Shown here in pieces: positions 55,038 through 64,000 of a DNA stretch of 64,000 nt. The stretch's first letter is position 1. Each line of letters starts with the position of its first letter. Made by a program: the position numbers and the translations under genes. The DNA is from Enterobacteriaceae endosymbiont of Donacia proxima (lineage in GTDB: Bacteria; Pseudomonadota; Gammaproteobacteria; Enterobacterales; Enterobacteriaceae): NCBI RefSeq assembly GCF_012569285.1, contig NZ_CP046198.1:64313-128312 (forward strand), given 5' to 3'. The notes beneath the pieces are model-generated. The model had not been told where the DNA came from, did not search any database, and worked only from the letters and a program-made list of their open reading frames with translations.

Positions 55038-55766
55038 ATGCAAAAATTAAATATACGTCAAGTAGTTTTAGATACAGAAACAACTGGGATGAATTCATTT
55101 CCTCCTTATTATATAGGACATCGTGTTATTGAAATAGGAATTATAGAAATTATTAATCGTAATATTACTAAAAATTATTTTCATGAATATATCAATCCAC
55201 AACAAATAATAAGTAAAGAAGCATTTAATATTCATGGAATTTCTAATAAATTTTTATCTAAAAAACCAATTTTTGCTAAAATTGTACATAATTTTTTAAA
55301 TTATATTAAAGGATCAGAAATTATTATTCATAATGCTCAATTTGACGTTGATTTTTTAAATTATGAATTATCATTATTAAAAAATAATTTACCTAAAATT
55401 GAAGATATTTGTATAATTAAAGATACATTAAAAATAGCTAGAAATATATTTCCTGGGAAAAGAAATTCACTAAACTCTTTATGTTCAAGATTTAGTATAA
55501 ATAAAAATAAACGTAATTTACATGGTGCTTTATTAGATGCAAAACTTTTAGCATATGTTTTTTTATCTATGACTGCTAAACAAAATCAGTTTACATTAGA
55601 ATTATTAAAAGAAAAACATAATAATATTCATATTAATAATTTTAAAAAAATTTTAAAAAAAAAAAAAAAATTATTAATTATAAAAGCTTCTGATGAAGAA
55701 TTAAAATTACATAATTTAAAATTAAATTTAATTAAAAAAAAATGTGGTTTTGTTTTATGGAAATAA
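55038..55766 (+). CDS. dnaQ: DNA polymerase III epsilon proofreading subunit
   Basis: DnaQ is the 3'-5' exonuclease of the replicase. ExoI (VLDTETTG, D12 and E14), ExoII (IIHNAQFDVDFL) and ExoIII (LHGALLDAKLLA) are intact, followed by a C-terminal tail that in E. coli binds the alpha polymerase subunit. The tail contains a run of 16 A (55655-55670) coding KKKKK around residues 206-211. The frame is open with 16 A and the protein is 242 aa (243 in E. coli), so the tract as read is functional. Gain or loss of one A would sever the tail from the exonuclease domain. Confidence 0.96.
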   Translation: MQKLNIRQVVLDTETTGMNSFPPYYIGHRVIEIGIIEIINRNITKNYFHEYINPQQIISKEAFNIHGISNKFLSKKPIFAKIVHNFLNYIKGSEIIIHNAQFDVDFLNYELSLLKNNLPKIEDICIIKDTLKIARNIFPGKRNSLNSLCSRFSINKNKRNLHGALLDAKLLAYVFLSMTAKQNQFTLELLKEKHNNIHINNFKKILKKKKKLLIIKASDEELKLHNLKLNLIKKKCGFVLWK

Positions 55767-55814
55767 AAAATAGTTATTGATAATAATAATATATTATCTT
55801 ATAATATAAGAAAT

Positions 55815-55888
55815 GGTGCGATAGTTCAGTTGGTTAGAATACCGGCTTGTCACGCCGGGGGTCGCGGGTTCAACTCCCGTTCGCACCG
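55815..55888 (+). tRNA. aspV: tRNA-Asp (GUC)
   Basis: Acceptor GGTGCGA pairs with TCGCACC, the anticodon stem CCGGC/GCCGG encloses loop TTGTCAC with anticodon GTC, and the T-arm is GCGGGTTCAACTCCCGT. The discriminator is G888 as expected for tRNA-Asp. CCA is not encoded. It follows dnaQ by 48 nt, the same dnaQ-aspV order as in E. coli. Confidence 0.96.
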
Positions 55889-55924
55889 GATATTTAAAAA
55901 TTTGGAATAGAAATATGATAAGTA

Positions 55925-56758
55925 TTAATCATTATTTATCCATAAAACACAGGATTTATTATATAACTCCAAGTTATTTTTAATAATATCTATTAAATCT
56001 GAACAAATTTCTTTTTTATTTATAAAATCATTTATCCAAAAAAAAACACTAAAATTAATAGAACTATTAGTAATTCCGTCAACAACAACATTAACAATAG
56101 AATTTTTTATTATTTTATCATTTAGTGATACAGTATCTAATAAAATTTTTTTAATTGTATTGATATCATTTTGTATTAAGTTTCTTGAAAGACTTAAAGT
56201 AATTTTATTACGATATTCACTTGATTTAGAAAAATTTACTATATTTTCTGTCAAAATTTTACCGTTAGGTACTGATATAATACTTCCATCAAATGTTTTT
56301 AAAAGAGTACAAAAAATTTCCACATTAGTTATTCTACCAGTTACATTACTTATATTAATATAATCTCCTACTTTAAAAATACGAAAAGTGATAATTAATA
56401 ATCCTGAAGCTAAATTTGCCAATGCACTTTGCCAAGCTAAACCGATTACTAATCCTATAGTACCGAATGCAGCAAAAATTGATGATGTTTGTAACCCAAT
56501 ACTACTTAAAGCACTAACTATAACAAAAATAATAAAACTATATTTAAAAACATTTGTGAGAAATCCGATAGTAATCGGATCTATATTCCTTTTAGTAAAA
56601 ACATTTCTTATAGTTTTAGTACCAAATTTAACACCCCATAATCCGAAAAATAAAATCATACCTGCTAGAATAAAATGTTCACATTGATATAAAATAAAAA
56701 TTTTATTGTCAAATATCCACATTTTTATAAAATCTAATACACTAATAAACTTATTCAT
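55925..56758 (-). CDS. mscS: small-conductance mechanosensitive channel MscS
   Basis: MscS opens under membrane tension to release solutes in hypo-osmotic shock. Three N-terminal helices include the pore-lining TM3 (FGTIGLVIGLAWQSALANLASG), shortened here only in name, followed by the beta domain with VPNGKILTENIVNFS. Length is 277 aa (286 in E. coli). It neighbours fbaA as in E. coli, with yggR-type genes gone. Keeping an osmotic valve suggests a weak cell envelope or changing host osmolarity. Confidence 0.93.
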   Translation of the reverse strand: MNKFISVLDFIKMWIFDNKIFILYQCEHFILAGMILFFGLWGVKFGTKTIRNVFTKRNIDPITIGFLTNVFKYSFIIFVIVSALSSIGLQTSSIFAAFGTIGLVIGLAWQSALANLASGLLIITFRIFKVGDYINISNVTGRITNVEIFCTLLKTFDGSIISVPNGKILTENIVNFSKSSEYRNKITLSLSRNLIQNDINTIKKILLDTVSLNDKIIKNSIVNVVVDGITNSSINFSVFFWINDFINKKEICSDLIDIIKNNLELYNKSCVLWINND

Positions 56759-56821
56759 ATTTTAATAATCCATTGTATAAAATAATTTGTATTTTGTTTT
56801 ATAATTTAAATAATTTATTTT

Positions 56822-57901
56822 TTATAATATATTAATTGCATTTAATTCTTTAAATGTTCTTTCTAATCGTTTTTTCATAGAAATTTGTGATGCTCTGATC
56901 CATGATCTAGGATCATAATATTTTTTATTAGGTTTATTTAAACCTTCCGGATTACCTAATTGTTTTTGTAAATAAAATTTATATTTTTTATAAAAATTTA
57001 ATATACCTTTCCATGTAGCCCATTGAGTATCTGTATCAATATTCATTTTAACAACACCATATTTTATGGCTTGTTTAATTTCTGTTATTGAAGATCCAGA
57101 ACCTCCATGAAATACAAAATTTATAGGATTTTTATGTAAATGATGTTTTTTCCTAATAAATTTTTGTGAATCTTTTAAAATTTTAGGTAATAATTGTATA
57201 TTACCTGTTTGATATACTCCATGTACATTACCAAAAGAAGCAGCAATAATAAATTGTGAACTAATTAATTTTAATTTTTCATATGCATAATTTACATCAT
57301 TAGGATCAGTATATAATACTTTTTTATTTAAATTGGTATTGTCAATACCATCTTCTTCACCTCCTGTACATCCTAATTCTATTTCTAATGTCATTTTCAT
57401 TCTTGACATTCTTCTTAAATAAGAACTACATATTTTGATATTATCTTTTATAGATTCTTTTGATAGATCTATCATGTGTGATGAAAACAAAGATTTTTTA
57501 TATTTTATATAATATTTTTCATTTTCATATAATAAATCATTAATCCAAGATAACTTATTTTTTGGACAATGATCAGTGTGTAAAATAACTGGTATTTCAT
57601 AATATTGTGCAATGTTATGAACATGTTTAGCTCCAGATATAGCACCTACTATAGACGCTAATCTAGGATTAATTATTTGTAAACCTTTACCAGCAATAAA
57701 AGCAGCCCCTTCATTTGAAAATTGAATAATTACTGGAGATTTCATTTTTGCTGCAGTTTCTAATACTATATTGATAGAATCAGTACCTACACAATTAATA
57801 GCTGGTATAGCAAAATTATTTTTTTTAGCTATTTTAAATATAGTTTGTACATCATGACCAACAACTACACCAGGTTTTACATAATTTAAAATTTTAGACA
57901 T
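56822..57901 (-). CDS. fbaA: class II fructose-bisphosphate aldolase
   Basis: FbaA splits fructose-1,6-bisphosphate using zinc. The zinc-binding HTDHC, the ELGCTGGEEDG segment, NVHGVYQ and FHGGSGS with metal and phosphate ligands are present. I start at the ATG at 57901 (MSKILNYVKPGV), which gives 359 aa as in E. coli; an in-frame GTG nine bases upstream is less likely. pgk lies 66 nt upstream on the same strand. Confidence 0.97.
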   Translation of the reverse strand: MSKILNYVKPGVVVGHDVQTIFKIAKKNNFAIPAINCVGTDSINIVLETAAKMKSPVIIQFSNEGAAFIAGKGLQIINPRLASIVGAISGAKHVHNIAQYYEIPVILHTDHCPKNKLSWINDLLYENEKYYIKYKKSLFSSHMIDLSKESIKDNIKICSSYLRRMSRMKMTLEIELGCTGGEEDGIDNTNLNKKVLYTDPNDVNYAYEKLKLISSQFIIAASFGNVHGVYQTGNIQLLPKILKDSQKFIRKKHHLHKNPINFVFHGGSGSSITEIKQAIKYGVVKMNIDTDTQWATWKGILNFYKKYKFYLQKQLGNPEGLNKPNKKYYDPRSWIRASQISMKKRLERTFKELNAINIL

Positions 57902-57967
57902 AATATACACTTTACATTCAATAATTTTTTATTAGATATTTTATAATATTAATTATAAGATTTAATT

Positions 57968-59122
57968 TTATGAAATATTTTCTAATAGAGTTGTAACGGG
58001 TAATTTATTTTTTTCTATATATTTTAAAAAAGCTCCTCCTCCTGTGGAAATGTAAGAAATTTTATTAAAAATATTAAATAATTCTAATGCAGCTAATGTA
58101 TCTCCTCCACCTACAATAGAAAAAGCATTACTATGAATAATAGAATTGATAATACTTTCAGTACCTTTTCTAAAATTTTTAAATTCAAATACTCCTACTG
58201 GTCCATTCCATAAAATGGTTTTAGCTTTTTTAAGTTCATTTTGAATTATATTTATAGTTTTATTTCCTATATCAAGAATTTTTTCATTTTTTAAAATATT
58301 AGTAATTTTTTTTGTTTTTATTAAAGAATTATTTGATATAGTTGTGCTAACAATACAGTCAATAGGAATAATTATATTTTTATATTTTTGTATTATTTCT
58401 TGAGCTAATAAAATTGCATTAGGTTCATATAATGAATTACCAATATTATTATTTAATGAAATTAATGTATTAGCAATACCACCGCCTACAATAACTTTAT
58501 TTGATAATTTAGATAATTTTTTTAAAATATTAAATTTAGTAGATATTTTAGATCCACCAATAATTGAAATTATTGGTTTTAAAGGATTTTTCAAAAATTT
58601 TTTTAAATTTTCTATTTCACTTATTAATAAAAGACCGGCACAAGATTGTTTAACAAATTTAATAATACCATAAGTAGAAGAATGAATGCGATGAGAAGTT
58701 GCAAATGCATCCATTACAAATATATCGCATAAAGATGCATATTTTTCCGCTAATTTTTCATTATTACTTTTTTCACCAATATTAAAACGAACATTTTCTA
58801 AAAGGATAATTTCATTATTTTTAAATTTTAAACCATTTAAATAATGTTTTTTTAAAACAACTTTATGATTTAAAATTTTTGCTAAATATATACCTATTTT
58901 TCTAAGAGAAAAAAAATCATTATATTCTCCTTCAATAGGATTTCCTAGATGAGAAGCTATAATAATTTTGCATTCTTTTTTTAAAGCATACCTAATAGTA
59001 GGTAATGATAATTTAATCCTGATATCCGATGTAATATTACCATTTAAATCTCTTGGTATATTTAAATCAGATCTAATTAATATTGTTTTATTTTGAATAT
59101 TTAAATCTAAAATACTTAACAT
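57968..59122 (-). CDS. pgk: phosphoglycerate kinase
   Basis: Pgk makes ATP from 1,3-bisphosphoglycerate. The N-terminal RSDLNIPRD substrate site and the ASHLGNP, LLENVRF, GGSKISTK and C-terminal GGGDTLAALELF nucleotide segments are all present. Length is 384 aa (387 in E. coli). E. coli has epd between pgk and tktA; here pgk ends 36 nt from tktA and epd is missing. Confidence 0.97.
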   Translation of the reverse strand: MLSILDLNIQNKTILIRSDLNIPRDLNGNITSDIRIKLSLPTIRYALKKECKIIIASHLGNPIEGEYNDFFSLRKIGIYLAKILNHKVVLKKHYLNGLKFKNNEIILLENVRFNIGEKSNNEKLAEKYASLCDIFVMDAFATSHRIHSSTYGIIKFVKQSCAGLLLISEIENLKKFLKNPLKPIISIIGGSKISTKFNILKKLSKLSNKVIVGGGIANTLISLNNNIGNSLYEPNAILLAQEIIQKYKNIIIPIDCIVSTTISNNSLIKTKKITNILKNEKILDIGNKTINIIQNELKKAKTILWNGPVGVFEFKNFRKGTESIINSIIHSNAFSIVGGGDTLAALELFNIFNKISYISTGGGAFLKYIEKNKLPVTTLLENIS

Positions 59123-59158
59123 AAGTGTTTTAATCCTATATTTTAATAAAAAAAATAA

Positions 59159-61168
59159 TTAATTATATAATTTAAAAAATTTTTTTATTTTTAACAAAAT
59201 ATTTTCAATAGTAAAACCAAATTTTTTAAATAATTTTTCTCCTGAAGCAGAACATCCAAAAGTATTTATACCGATAATAATACCAGTTAAACCCACATAT
59301 TTATACCAAAAATCTTTAGATCCTGCTTCAATAGCTATTTTACATTTTACATGATTAGGTAATACATGATTTTTATATTCTTTACTTTGTTTATCAAATA
59401 TATCAGTAGAAGGCATAGATATAACTCTAACTTTATATTTTAAAATAGATAATTTTTCGTATACTTTAACAGCTAAAGATACTTCTGATCCAGTAGCTAT
59501 TAATATAATTTGAGGATTTTTATTTATACAATCTTTTAAAATATATCCCCCATATGATATATATGATATAATTTTTTTATTTCTTTTTTGTGTAGGTAAA
59601 ATTTGTCTTGATAAAACTAAAATAGTTGGTTTTTCTATGTTTTCAATGCCTATTTTCCAAGCTATAGCTGTTTCAATTTTATCACATGGACGCCAAATAT
59701 TTATATTAGGTATTAATCTTAAACTAGATAATTGTTCTATTGGTTGATGTGTTGGTCCATCTTCTCCTAACCCTATAGAATCATGAGTATAAATCATTAT
59801 ATTTCTAATTTTCATTAACGCAGCCATTCTTATGGCATTACGGCAATAATCTGAAAAAACTAAAAAAGTAGCAGTATAAGTAATAAATCCATTATATAAA
59901 GAAATACCATTAGAAATAGCAGTCATACCAAATTCTCTTACACCATAATAAATATAATTACCATCTTTAAATTTATTAATTGGTTTAGAACGATTAACTA
60001 TAGTTAAATTACTATGAGATAAATCTGCAGAACCACCTAATAATTCAGGTAATAATTTTGAATATTTTTGTAGAATAAATTGTGATGCTTGCCTTGTTGA
60101 TAAACTTAAATTATTATTATTTAGTTTTGAAAGAAATTTATTAATTTCATTATTCCAATTACAAGGAAGAGTTTTATTAATCCTTCTTGTAAATTCTTTT
60201 GCTAAAATTGGAAATTTACAACAATAATTTTTAAACATATTTTTCCATTTTTGTTCTTTTATATAACCTATTTTTTTTGCATCCCATATTTTATAAATAT
60301 GTGAAGGAATTTCAAAAGGTTTAAAATTCCATTTCAAATTTTTTTTTGTTAATAAAATTTCTTTTTTCCCTAAAGGTGATCCATGTGCAATATTTTTACC
60401 TGCTTTATTGGGTGAACCAAAAGCAATAATTGTGTTGCAAATTAATAATGATGGTTTATCATTTATATGTGATTTAGCTTTTTTGATAGCTTTTTCTATA
60501 TTTTCAGAATTATGACCATCTATATTAGATAAAACATTCCAACCATAAGATTCAAATCTTTTCTTAATGTTCTCATTAAACCATCCTTTAATATTTCCAT
60601 CTATAGATATTTTATTATTATCATAAAACACTATTAATTTTTTTAATTTTAATGTTCCGGCTAAAGAACAAACTTCATGTGAAATACCTTCCATTAAACA
60701 TCCATCACCTACAAAAACATAAGTATAATGATCAATTATATTATAATTTAATTTATTAAATTGTGCAGATAATGTTTTTTCAGCTATAGCCATACCTACA
60801 GCATTTGCTAATCCTTGTCCTAAAGGCCCTGTACTAGTTTCAACACCTGGAGTATTTTTAAATTCTGGATGTCCTGGTGTTTTAGAATATAATGTACGAA
60901 AACTTTTTAAATCAGAAATAGATAAATTATATCCAGTAAGATGTAATAAACTATAAAGTAACATCACACAATGTCCGTTAGATAAAATAAATCTATCACG
61001 ATTTATCCACATAGGATTATTAGGATTATGATTTAAAAATTTACGCCAAAGTACTTCTGCTATATCTGCCATTCCCATCGGGGCTCCAGGATGTCCTGAA
61101 TTAACATTTTCTATAGAATCTATACTTAAAAATCTAATAGCATTAACTATATCTTTTCTAGAAGTCAT
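59159..61168 (-). CDS. tktA: transketolase
   Basis: Transketolase exchanges two-carbon units in the pentose phosphate pathway and supplies erythrose-4-phosphate and ribose-5-phosphate. The ThDP motif runs from GDGCLMEG to YDNN, the catalytic Glu lies in GVREFGMTAIS, and HDSIGLGEDGPTHQP is intact. Length is 669 aa (663 in E. coli). It is divergent from metK. It feeds Prs and HisG. Confidence 0.97.
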   Translation of the reverse strand: MTSRKDIVNAIRFLSIDSIENVNSGHPGAPMGMADIAEVLWRKFLNHNPNNPMWINRDRFILSNGHCVMLLYSLLHLTGYNLSISDLKSFRTLYSKTPGHPEFKNTPGVETSTGPLGQGLANAVGMAIAEKTLSAQFNKLNYNIIDHYTYVFVGDGCLMEGISHEVCSLAGTLKLKKLIVFYDNNKISIDGNIKGWFNENIKKRFESYGWNVLSNIDGHNSENIEKAIKKAKSHINDKPSLLICNTIIAFGSPNKAGKNIAHGSPLGKKEILLTKKNLKWNFKPFEIPSHIYKIWDAKKIGYIKEQKWKNMFKNYCCKFPILAKEFTRRINKTLPCNWNNEINKFLSKLNNNNLSLSTRQASQFILQKYSKLLPELLGGSADLSHSNLTIVNRSKPINKFKDGNYIYYGVREFGMTAISNGISLYNGFITYTATFLVFSDYCRNAIRMAALMKIRNIMIYTHDSIGLGEDGPTHQPIEQLSSLRLIPNINIWRPCDKIETAIAWKIGIENIEKPTILVLSRQILPTQKRNKKIISYISYGGYILKDCINKNPQIILIATGSEVSLAVKVYEKLSILKYKVRVISMPSTDIFDKQSKEYKNHVLPNHVKCKIAIEAGSKDFWYKYVGLTGIIIGINTFGCSASGEKLFKKFGFTIENILLKIKKFFKLYN

Positions 61169-61265
61169 AATATATATTTTTCCTAAATTTAAAAATATTT
61201 TATAAAAAATTACTTATATAAAGAAATATATAGGTAAAATGTTTTAAAATCTATTTATTATAATT

Positions 61266-61295
61266 TTAAAATTTTTAATAAATTAAAAATTTTAA
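61266..61295. repeat. 30-nt near-perfect hairpin in the tktA/metK spacer
   Basis: Two perfect 14-bp arms (TTAAAATTTTTAAT and ATTAAAAATTTTAA) flank two A bases, about 70 nt before the metK start. It is made only of A and T. It may act as a transcription-start or insulation element, or be chance in A/T-rich DNA. No SAM-riboswitch-like structure is seen. Confidence 0.4.
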
Positions 61296-61364
61296 TTTTA
61301 TATGCATTTTTTTAAAAAAAATATATACTGAAAATATTAAATATGTTTATAGGAAATAATATTA

Positions 61365-62522
61365 ATGACAGAATATTTATTTACTTCAGAATCTGTATCA
61401 GAAGGTCATCCAGATAAAGTTGCAGATCAAATTTCTGATGCAATATTAGATAGTATAATAAAACAAGATATCAAATCACGTGTAGCATGTGAAACATATA
61501 TTAAAAATAATATGGTATTAATTGGAGGGGAAATAACTACTAAAGCTAATATAAATATAGAAAAAATAACAAGAAAAACTATAAAAGAAATTGGATATAC
61601 TAATTCTGATACAGGATTTAATGCAAATACATGTACAATATTAAATATATTAAGTAAACAATCAGATGATATTAATAGAGGAATCACATCTAATTTAGAT
61701 AAATATAATCAAGGAGCAGGAGATCAAGGTTTCGTTTTTGGATATGCTACTAATGAAACTGATGTTTTTATGCCAGCACCTATTATTTATGCACATAAAT
61801 TAATGTATCAACAAGCACAAGTTAGAAAAAAAAAAATTTTATCATGGTTAGAACCAGATGCTAAAAGTCAAATTACATTTAAATATAAAAAGAATAAAAT
61901 TATAGATATCGATTCTGTTGTTTTGTCAACACAAATTTCTAAAGAAATATCTTCTAAAAAATTAACAGAAGCTGTTATGGAAGAAATTATTAAACCAGTA
62001 TTACCAAAAAAATGGATTAATAAAAAAACTAAATTTTTTATCAATCCTTCTGGTCGTTTTATTATAGGTGGACCTTTTGGTGATTGTGGTTTAACCGGAA
62101 GAAAAATTATTGTGGATACTTATGGTGGCATGGCTAGACATGGTGGAGGGGCATTCTCAGGTAAAGATCCATCAAAAATAGATAGATCTGCTGCATATGC
62201 AGCACGATATATAGCAAAAAATATAGTTGCTTCAAATTTAGCCTCACGTTGTGAAATACAAATTGCATATATAATTGGTATAGCTAAACCGATTTCAATT
62301 ATGGTAAATACTTTTGGTACTAGTAAAATTTCTGATAAAAATATTATGTTATTTATTAAAAATAATTTTGACCTACGACCTTTTAATTTAATTAGAATGC
62401 TAAATCTATTAGCACCTATATATAAAAAAACTGCATCTTATGGACATTTTGGTAGAAATATTTTTACATGGGAAAAAACAAATAAAATAAATGAATTTAA
62501 ACATTTTTTTAATATTAAATAA
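61365..62522 (+). CDS. metK: S-adenosylmethionine synthetase
   Basis: MetK makes SAM from methionine and ATP. The signature [13 protein letters not shown], the [12 protein letters not shown] hexapeptide region, [16 protein letters not shown] and [19 protein letters not shown] are all intact. Length is 385 aa (384 in E. coli). SAM is needed here by LipA and PrmC. An AGGAAATAATATT precedes the ATG. Confidence 0.97.
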   Translation: MTEYLFTSESVSEGHPDKVADQISDAILDSIIKQDIKSRVACETYIKNNMVLIGGEITTKANINIEKITRKTIKEIGYTNSDTGFNANTCTILNILSKQSDDINRGITSNLDKYNQGAGDQGFVFGYATNETDVFMPAPIIYAHKLMYQQAQVRKKKILSWLEPDAKSQITFKYKKNKIIDIDSVVLSTQISKEISSKKLTEAVMEEIIKPVLPKKWINKKTKFFINPSGRFIIGGPFGDCGLTGRKIIVDTYGGMARHGGGAFSGKDPSKIDRSAAYAARYIAKNIVASNLASRCEIQIAYIIGIAKPISIMVNTFGTSKISDKNIMLFIKNNFDLRPFNLIRMLNLLAPIYKKTASYGHFGRNIFTWEKTNKINEFKHFFNIK

Positions 62523-62527
62523 AAATA

Positions 62528-62554
62528 ATTTTATTTAATATGTATAAATAAAAT
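62528..62554. terminator. weak AT-only terminator hairpin between metK and gyrA
   Basis: ATTTTATTTA (62528-62537) and TAAATAAAAT (62545-62554) form a perfect 10-bp stem with a 7-nt loop between the convergent ends of metK and gyrA. It has no G/C in the stem, so its strength is doubtful. Confidence 0.4.
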
Positions 62555-62564
62555 ATTTAATAAT

Positions 62565-64000
62565 TTAAATTTTTTGTAATCCTATGATTTTTTCATTAAA
62601 TTTAGTTTTAATTATGATAACACCTTTAGTATTACGTCCAATAACACAAATTTCAGATATATTAATACGTATTAATGTACCCATATTTGTTATTATAATA
62701 ACTTGGTTATTTTTTTTAACCCTTAAAGATCCTACTAATAATCCATTTCTTTTATTAATTATCATAGATAAAATTCCTTTAGTATATCTAGATCTTGTAG
62801 GAAATAATTTATTATTTGTACATTTACCATATCCATTTTCTGTTATGGTAAAAATATTACCCTTAAAAAGGGGTTTAATAATAGTTAATGAAACAACAAA
62901 ATCATTTTTTTGTTTTAAAATATTAATTCCTTTTACACCTGTTGTATTTCTTCCCATAGGTCTAACTTTTGTTTCACAAAATTTTACTACTTTTCCTTGT
63001 GAAGTAAATAACATAATTTTATCTTTTATATCTATAATGGATACTCCGATTAAAACATCATTTTTTTTTAATTTAATTGCGATAATACCTTTAGTTCGTG
63101 GATGACTAAAATGTTTTAAATTAGTTTTTTTTACTATTCCTTGTTTAGTTGCCATAATTAAATTAGAATTATTTCTATATTCGTTTACTATTAATAAACT
63201 AGTAATTTTTTCATTTTTTTTTAAAGGAACTAAATTAATAATAGGTTTGCCTTGAGAAAATCTACTAAATTTAGGAATATTATATACTTTTAACCAATAT
63301 AATCTACCTATATTAGAAAATAATAAAATATTATCATGAGTATAAGCGATTAAAATTTTATAAATAAAATCATTTTCTTTTAATTTTGTAGTTAATTTTC
63401 CTTTACCTCCTCTATGTTGTAGATGATATTCATCAATTTTTTGATATTTTATATATCCTTGATAAGATAAAGTAATAATAACTTGTTCATATTTAATTAA
63501 ATCTTTTGTATTTATAATAGGTGTATTTTTATCTAAAATAATTTCAGTTTTTCTATTATCTCCAAATTCTTTTTTAATTATAATTAATTCATTGTATATT
63601 ACTTGCATTAAATATTTATAATTATTAATAATTTTAACTAATTTAGAAATTTTATATATTAAATTTTGATATTCAATACATAATTTTTTATATTCTAATT
63701 TTGTTAATTTATTTAATTTTAAATTTAAAATAGCTGTAACTTGATCATTGCTAAAATGATAATTTTGATTAAATTTTACTAAATTAGAATTAGTTAAATA
63801 ACTATTTAACAGTTTTTGTTCTTGAAATAAGAATAATTGTGATATATCTGGTATTTTCCAAGATTTTGTACAAATTTTATTTTTTATATTTTCTGATATT
63901 TTATCAGAACGTATAATTTCTATTATTTCTTGTATATTTAATAAAGCAACTATTAATCCTTCTAATATATGTGCTTTATTACGAGTTTTATTAATTTGAT
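62565..64000 (-). CDS. gyrA: DNA gyrase subunit A, C-terminal part (cut by window edge)
   Basis: The visible 478 codons cover the end of the breakage-reunion domain (KAHILEGLIVALLN, then a coiled coil) and the entire DNA-wrapping C-terminal beta-pinwheel. The GyrA box, QRRGGKG in E. coli, reads QHRGGKG here. The frame is open up to the window end; the Met at 63608 is internal. The protein stops at VIGLQKI and lacks the acidic tail of about 35 residues found in E. coli GyrA. Confidence 0.96.
   Translation of the reverse strand, partial: QINKTRNKAHILEGLIVALLNIQEIIEIIRSDKISENIKNKICTKSWKIPDISQLFLFQEQKLLNSYLTNSNLVKFNQNYHFSNDQVTAILNLKLNKLTKLEYKKLCIEYQNLIYKISKLVKIINNYKYLMQVIYNELIIIKKEFGDNRKTEIILDKNTPIINTKDLIKYEQVIITLSYQGYIKYQKIDEYHLQHRGGKGKLTTKLKENDFIYKILIAYTHDNILLFSNIGRLYWLKVYNIPKFSRFSQGKPIINLVPLKKNEKITSLLIVNEYRNNSNLIMATKQGIVKKTNLKHFSHPRTKGIIAIKLKKNDVLIGVSIIDIKDKIMLFTSQGKVVKFCETKVRPMGRNTTGVKGINILKQKNDFVVSLTIIKPLFKGNIFTITENGYGKCTNNKLFPTRSRYTKGILSMIINKRNGLLVGSLRVKKNNQVIIITNMGTLIRINISEICVIGRNTKGVIIIKTKFNEKIIGLQKI

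Noticed and set aside
61003-61011. Perfect DnaA box TTATCCACA
   Set aside because: It lies inside tktA, codes for conserved residues (MWINRD region on the minus strand), and has no neighbouring boxes or dnaA/dnaN genes, so it is not evidence for an origin.

Overview
This window is a stretch of chromosome from a highly reduced, very AT-rich gammaproteobacterium, most like a heritable insect nutritional endosymbiont related to Enterobacterales. The evidence is gene content and order. Almost every protein aligns end to end with an Escherichia coli counterpart. Several E. coli neighbourhoods survive with their accessory genes removed: dacA-lipB-lipA-cspE; rne/rluC-rpmF-fabD-fabG-acpP-fabF-tmk-holB-ptsG-hinT; ychF-pth-prs-prfA-prmC; thrS-infC-rpmI-rplT-pheS-pheT; minC-minD; hslV-hslU; hisGDCBHAFI; rnhA/dnaQ-tRNA-Asp; mscS-fbaA-pgk-tktA-metK. 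Lys, Asn, Ile and Phe dominate the proteins and intergenic DNA is nearly pure A/T. I see no insertion sequences, prophage, CRISPR arrays or rRNA genes. The code is the ordinary bacterial one, with TGA used as a stop. I cannot name the species from sequence alone.

Layout. 1-5.4 kb: partial ackA, tRNA-Cys and tRNA-Leu, cvpA, truA, then dacA, lipB, lipA and cspE. 5.6-10.3 kb: fabI, pntAB and an fnr that keeps all its Fe-S cysteines. 10.4-21.6 kb: rne and rluC divergent around a long perfect palindrome, then the fatty-acid cluster (fabD carries a poly(A) frameshift), tmk, holB, ptsG and hinT. 21.6-25.3 kb: gapA, sppA, xthA. 25.3-26.96 kb: a 1.6-kb region without an intact gene that holds what looks like a decayed minus-strand gene. 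27-41 kb: the translation block, with a ThrRS lacking its whole N-terminal editing half, an infC starting with ATT, pheST, ribE, tyrS, tRNA-Val and a MATE transporter. 41-47 kb: grxD, rnt, minC and minD followed by a dead minE, then tsaB and hslVU. 47-54 kb: a complete histidine operon in which hisD and hisC form one ORF. 54-64 kb: rnhA/dnaQ, tRNA-Asp, mscS, fbaA, pgk, tktA, metK and the 3' part of gyrA.

How it fits together. The cell imports glucose by PTS and runs lower glycolysis (fbaA, gapA, pgk), transketolase and acetate kinase. It balances NADPH with the proton-translocating transhydrogenase, makes its own fatty acids and lipoate, and makes histidine de novo, which suits amino-acid provisioning of a host. 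It keeps some cell-wall trimming (dacA).

The most interesting signals are losses and rewirings inside core machinery: minE dead beside intact minCD, an editing-less ThrRS plus an apparently eroded PheRS editing site, a HisD-HisC fusion, fabD broken at an A10 tract, an A16 tract in the DnaQ linker, preserved RNase E C-terminal tip residues beyond an eroded scaffold, and a 56-bp perfect palindrome in the rne leader. I did not find an obviously new multi-gene system.
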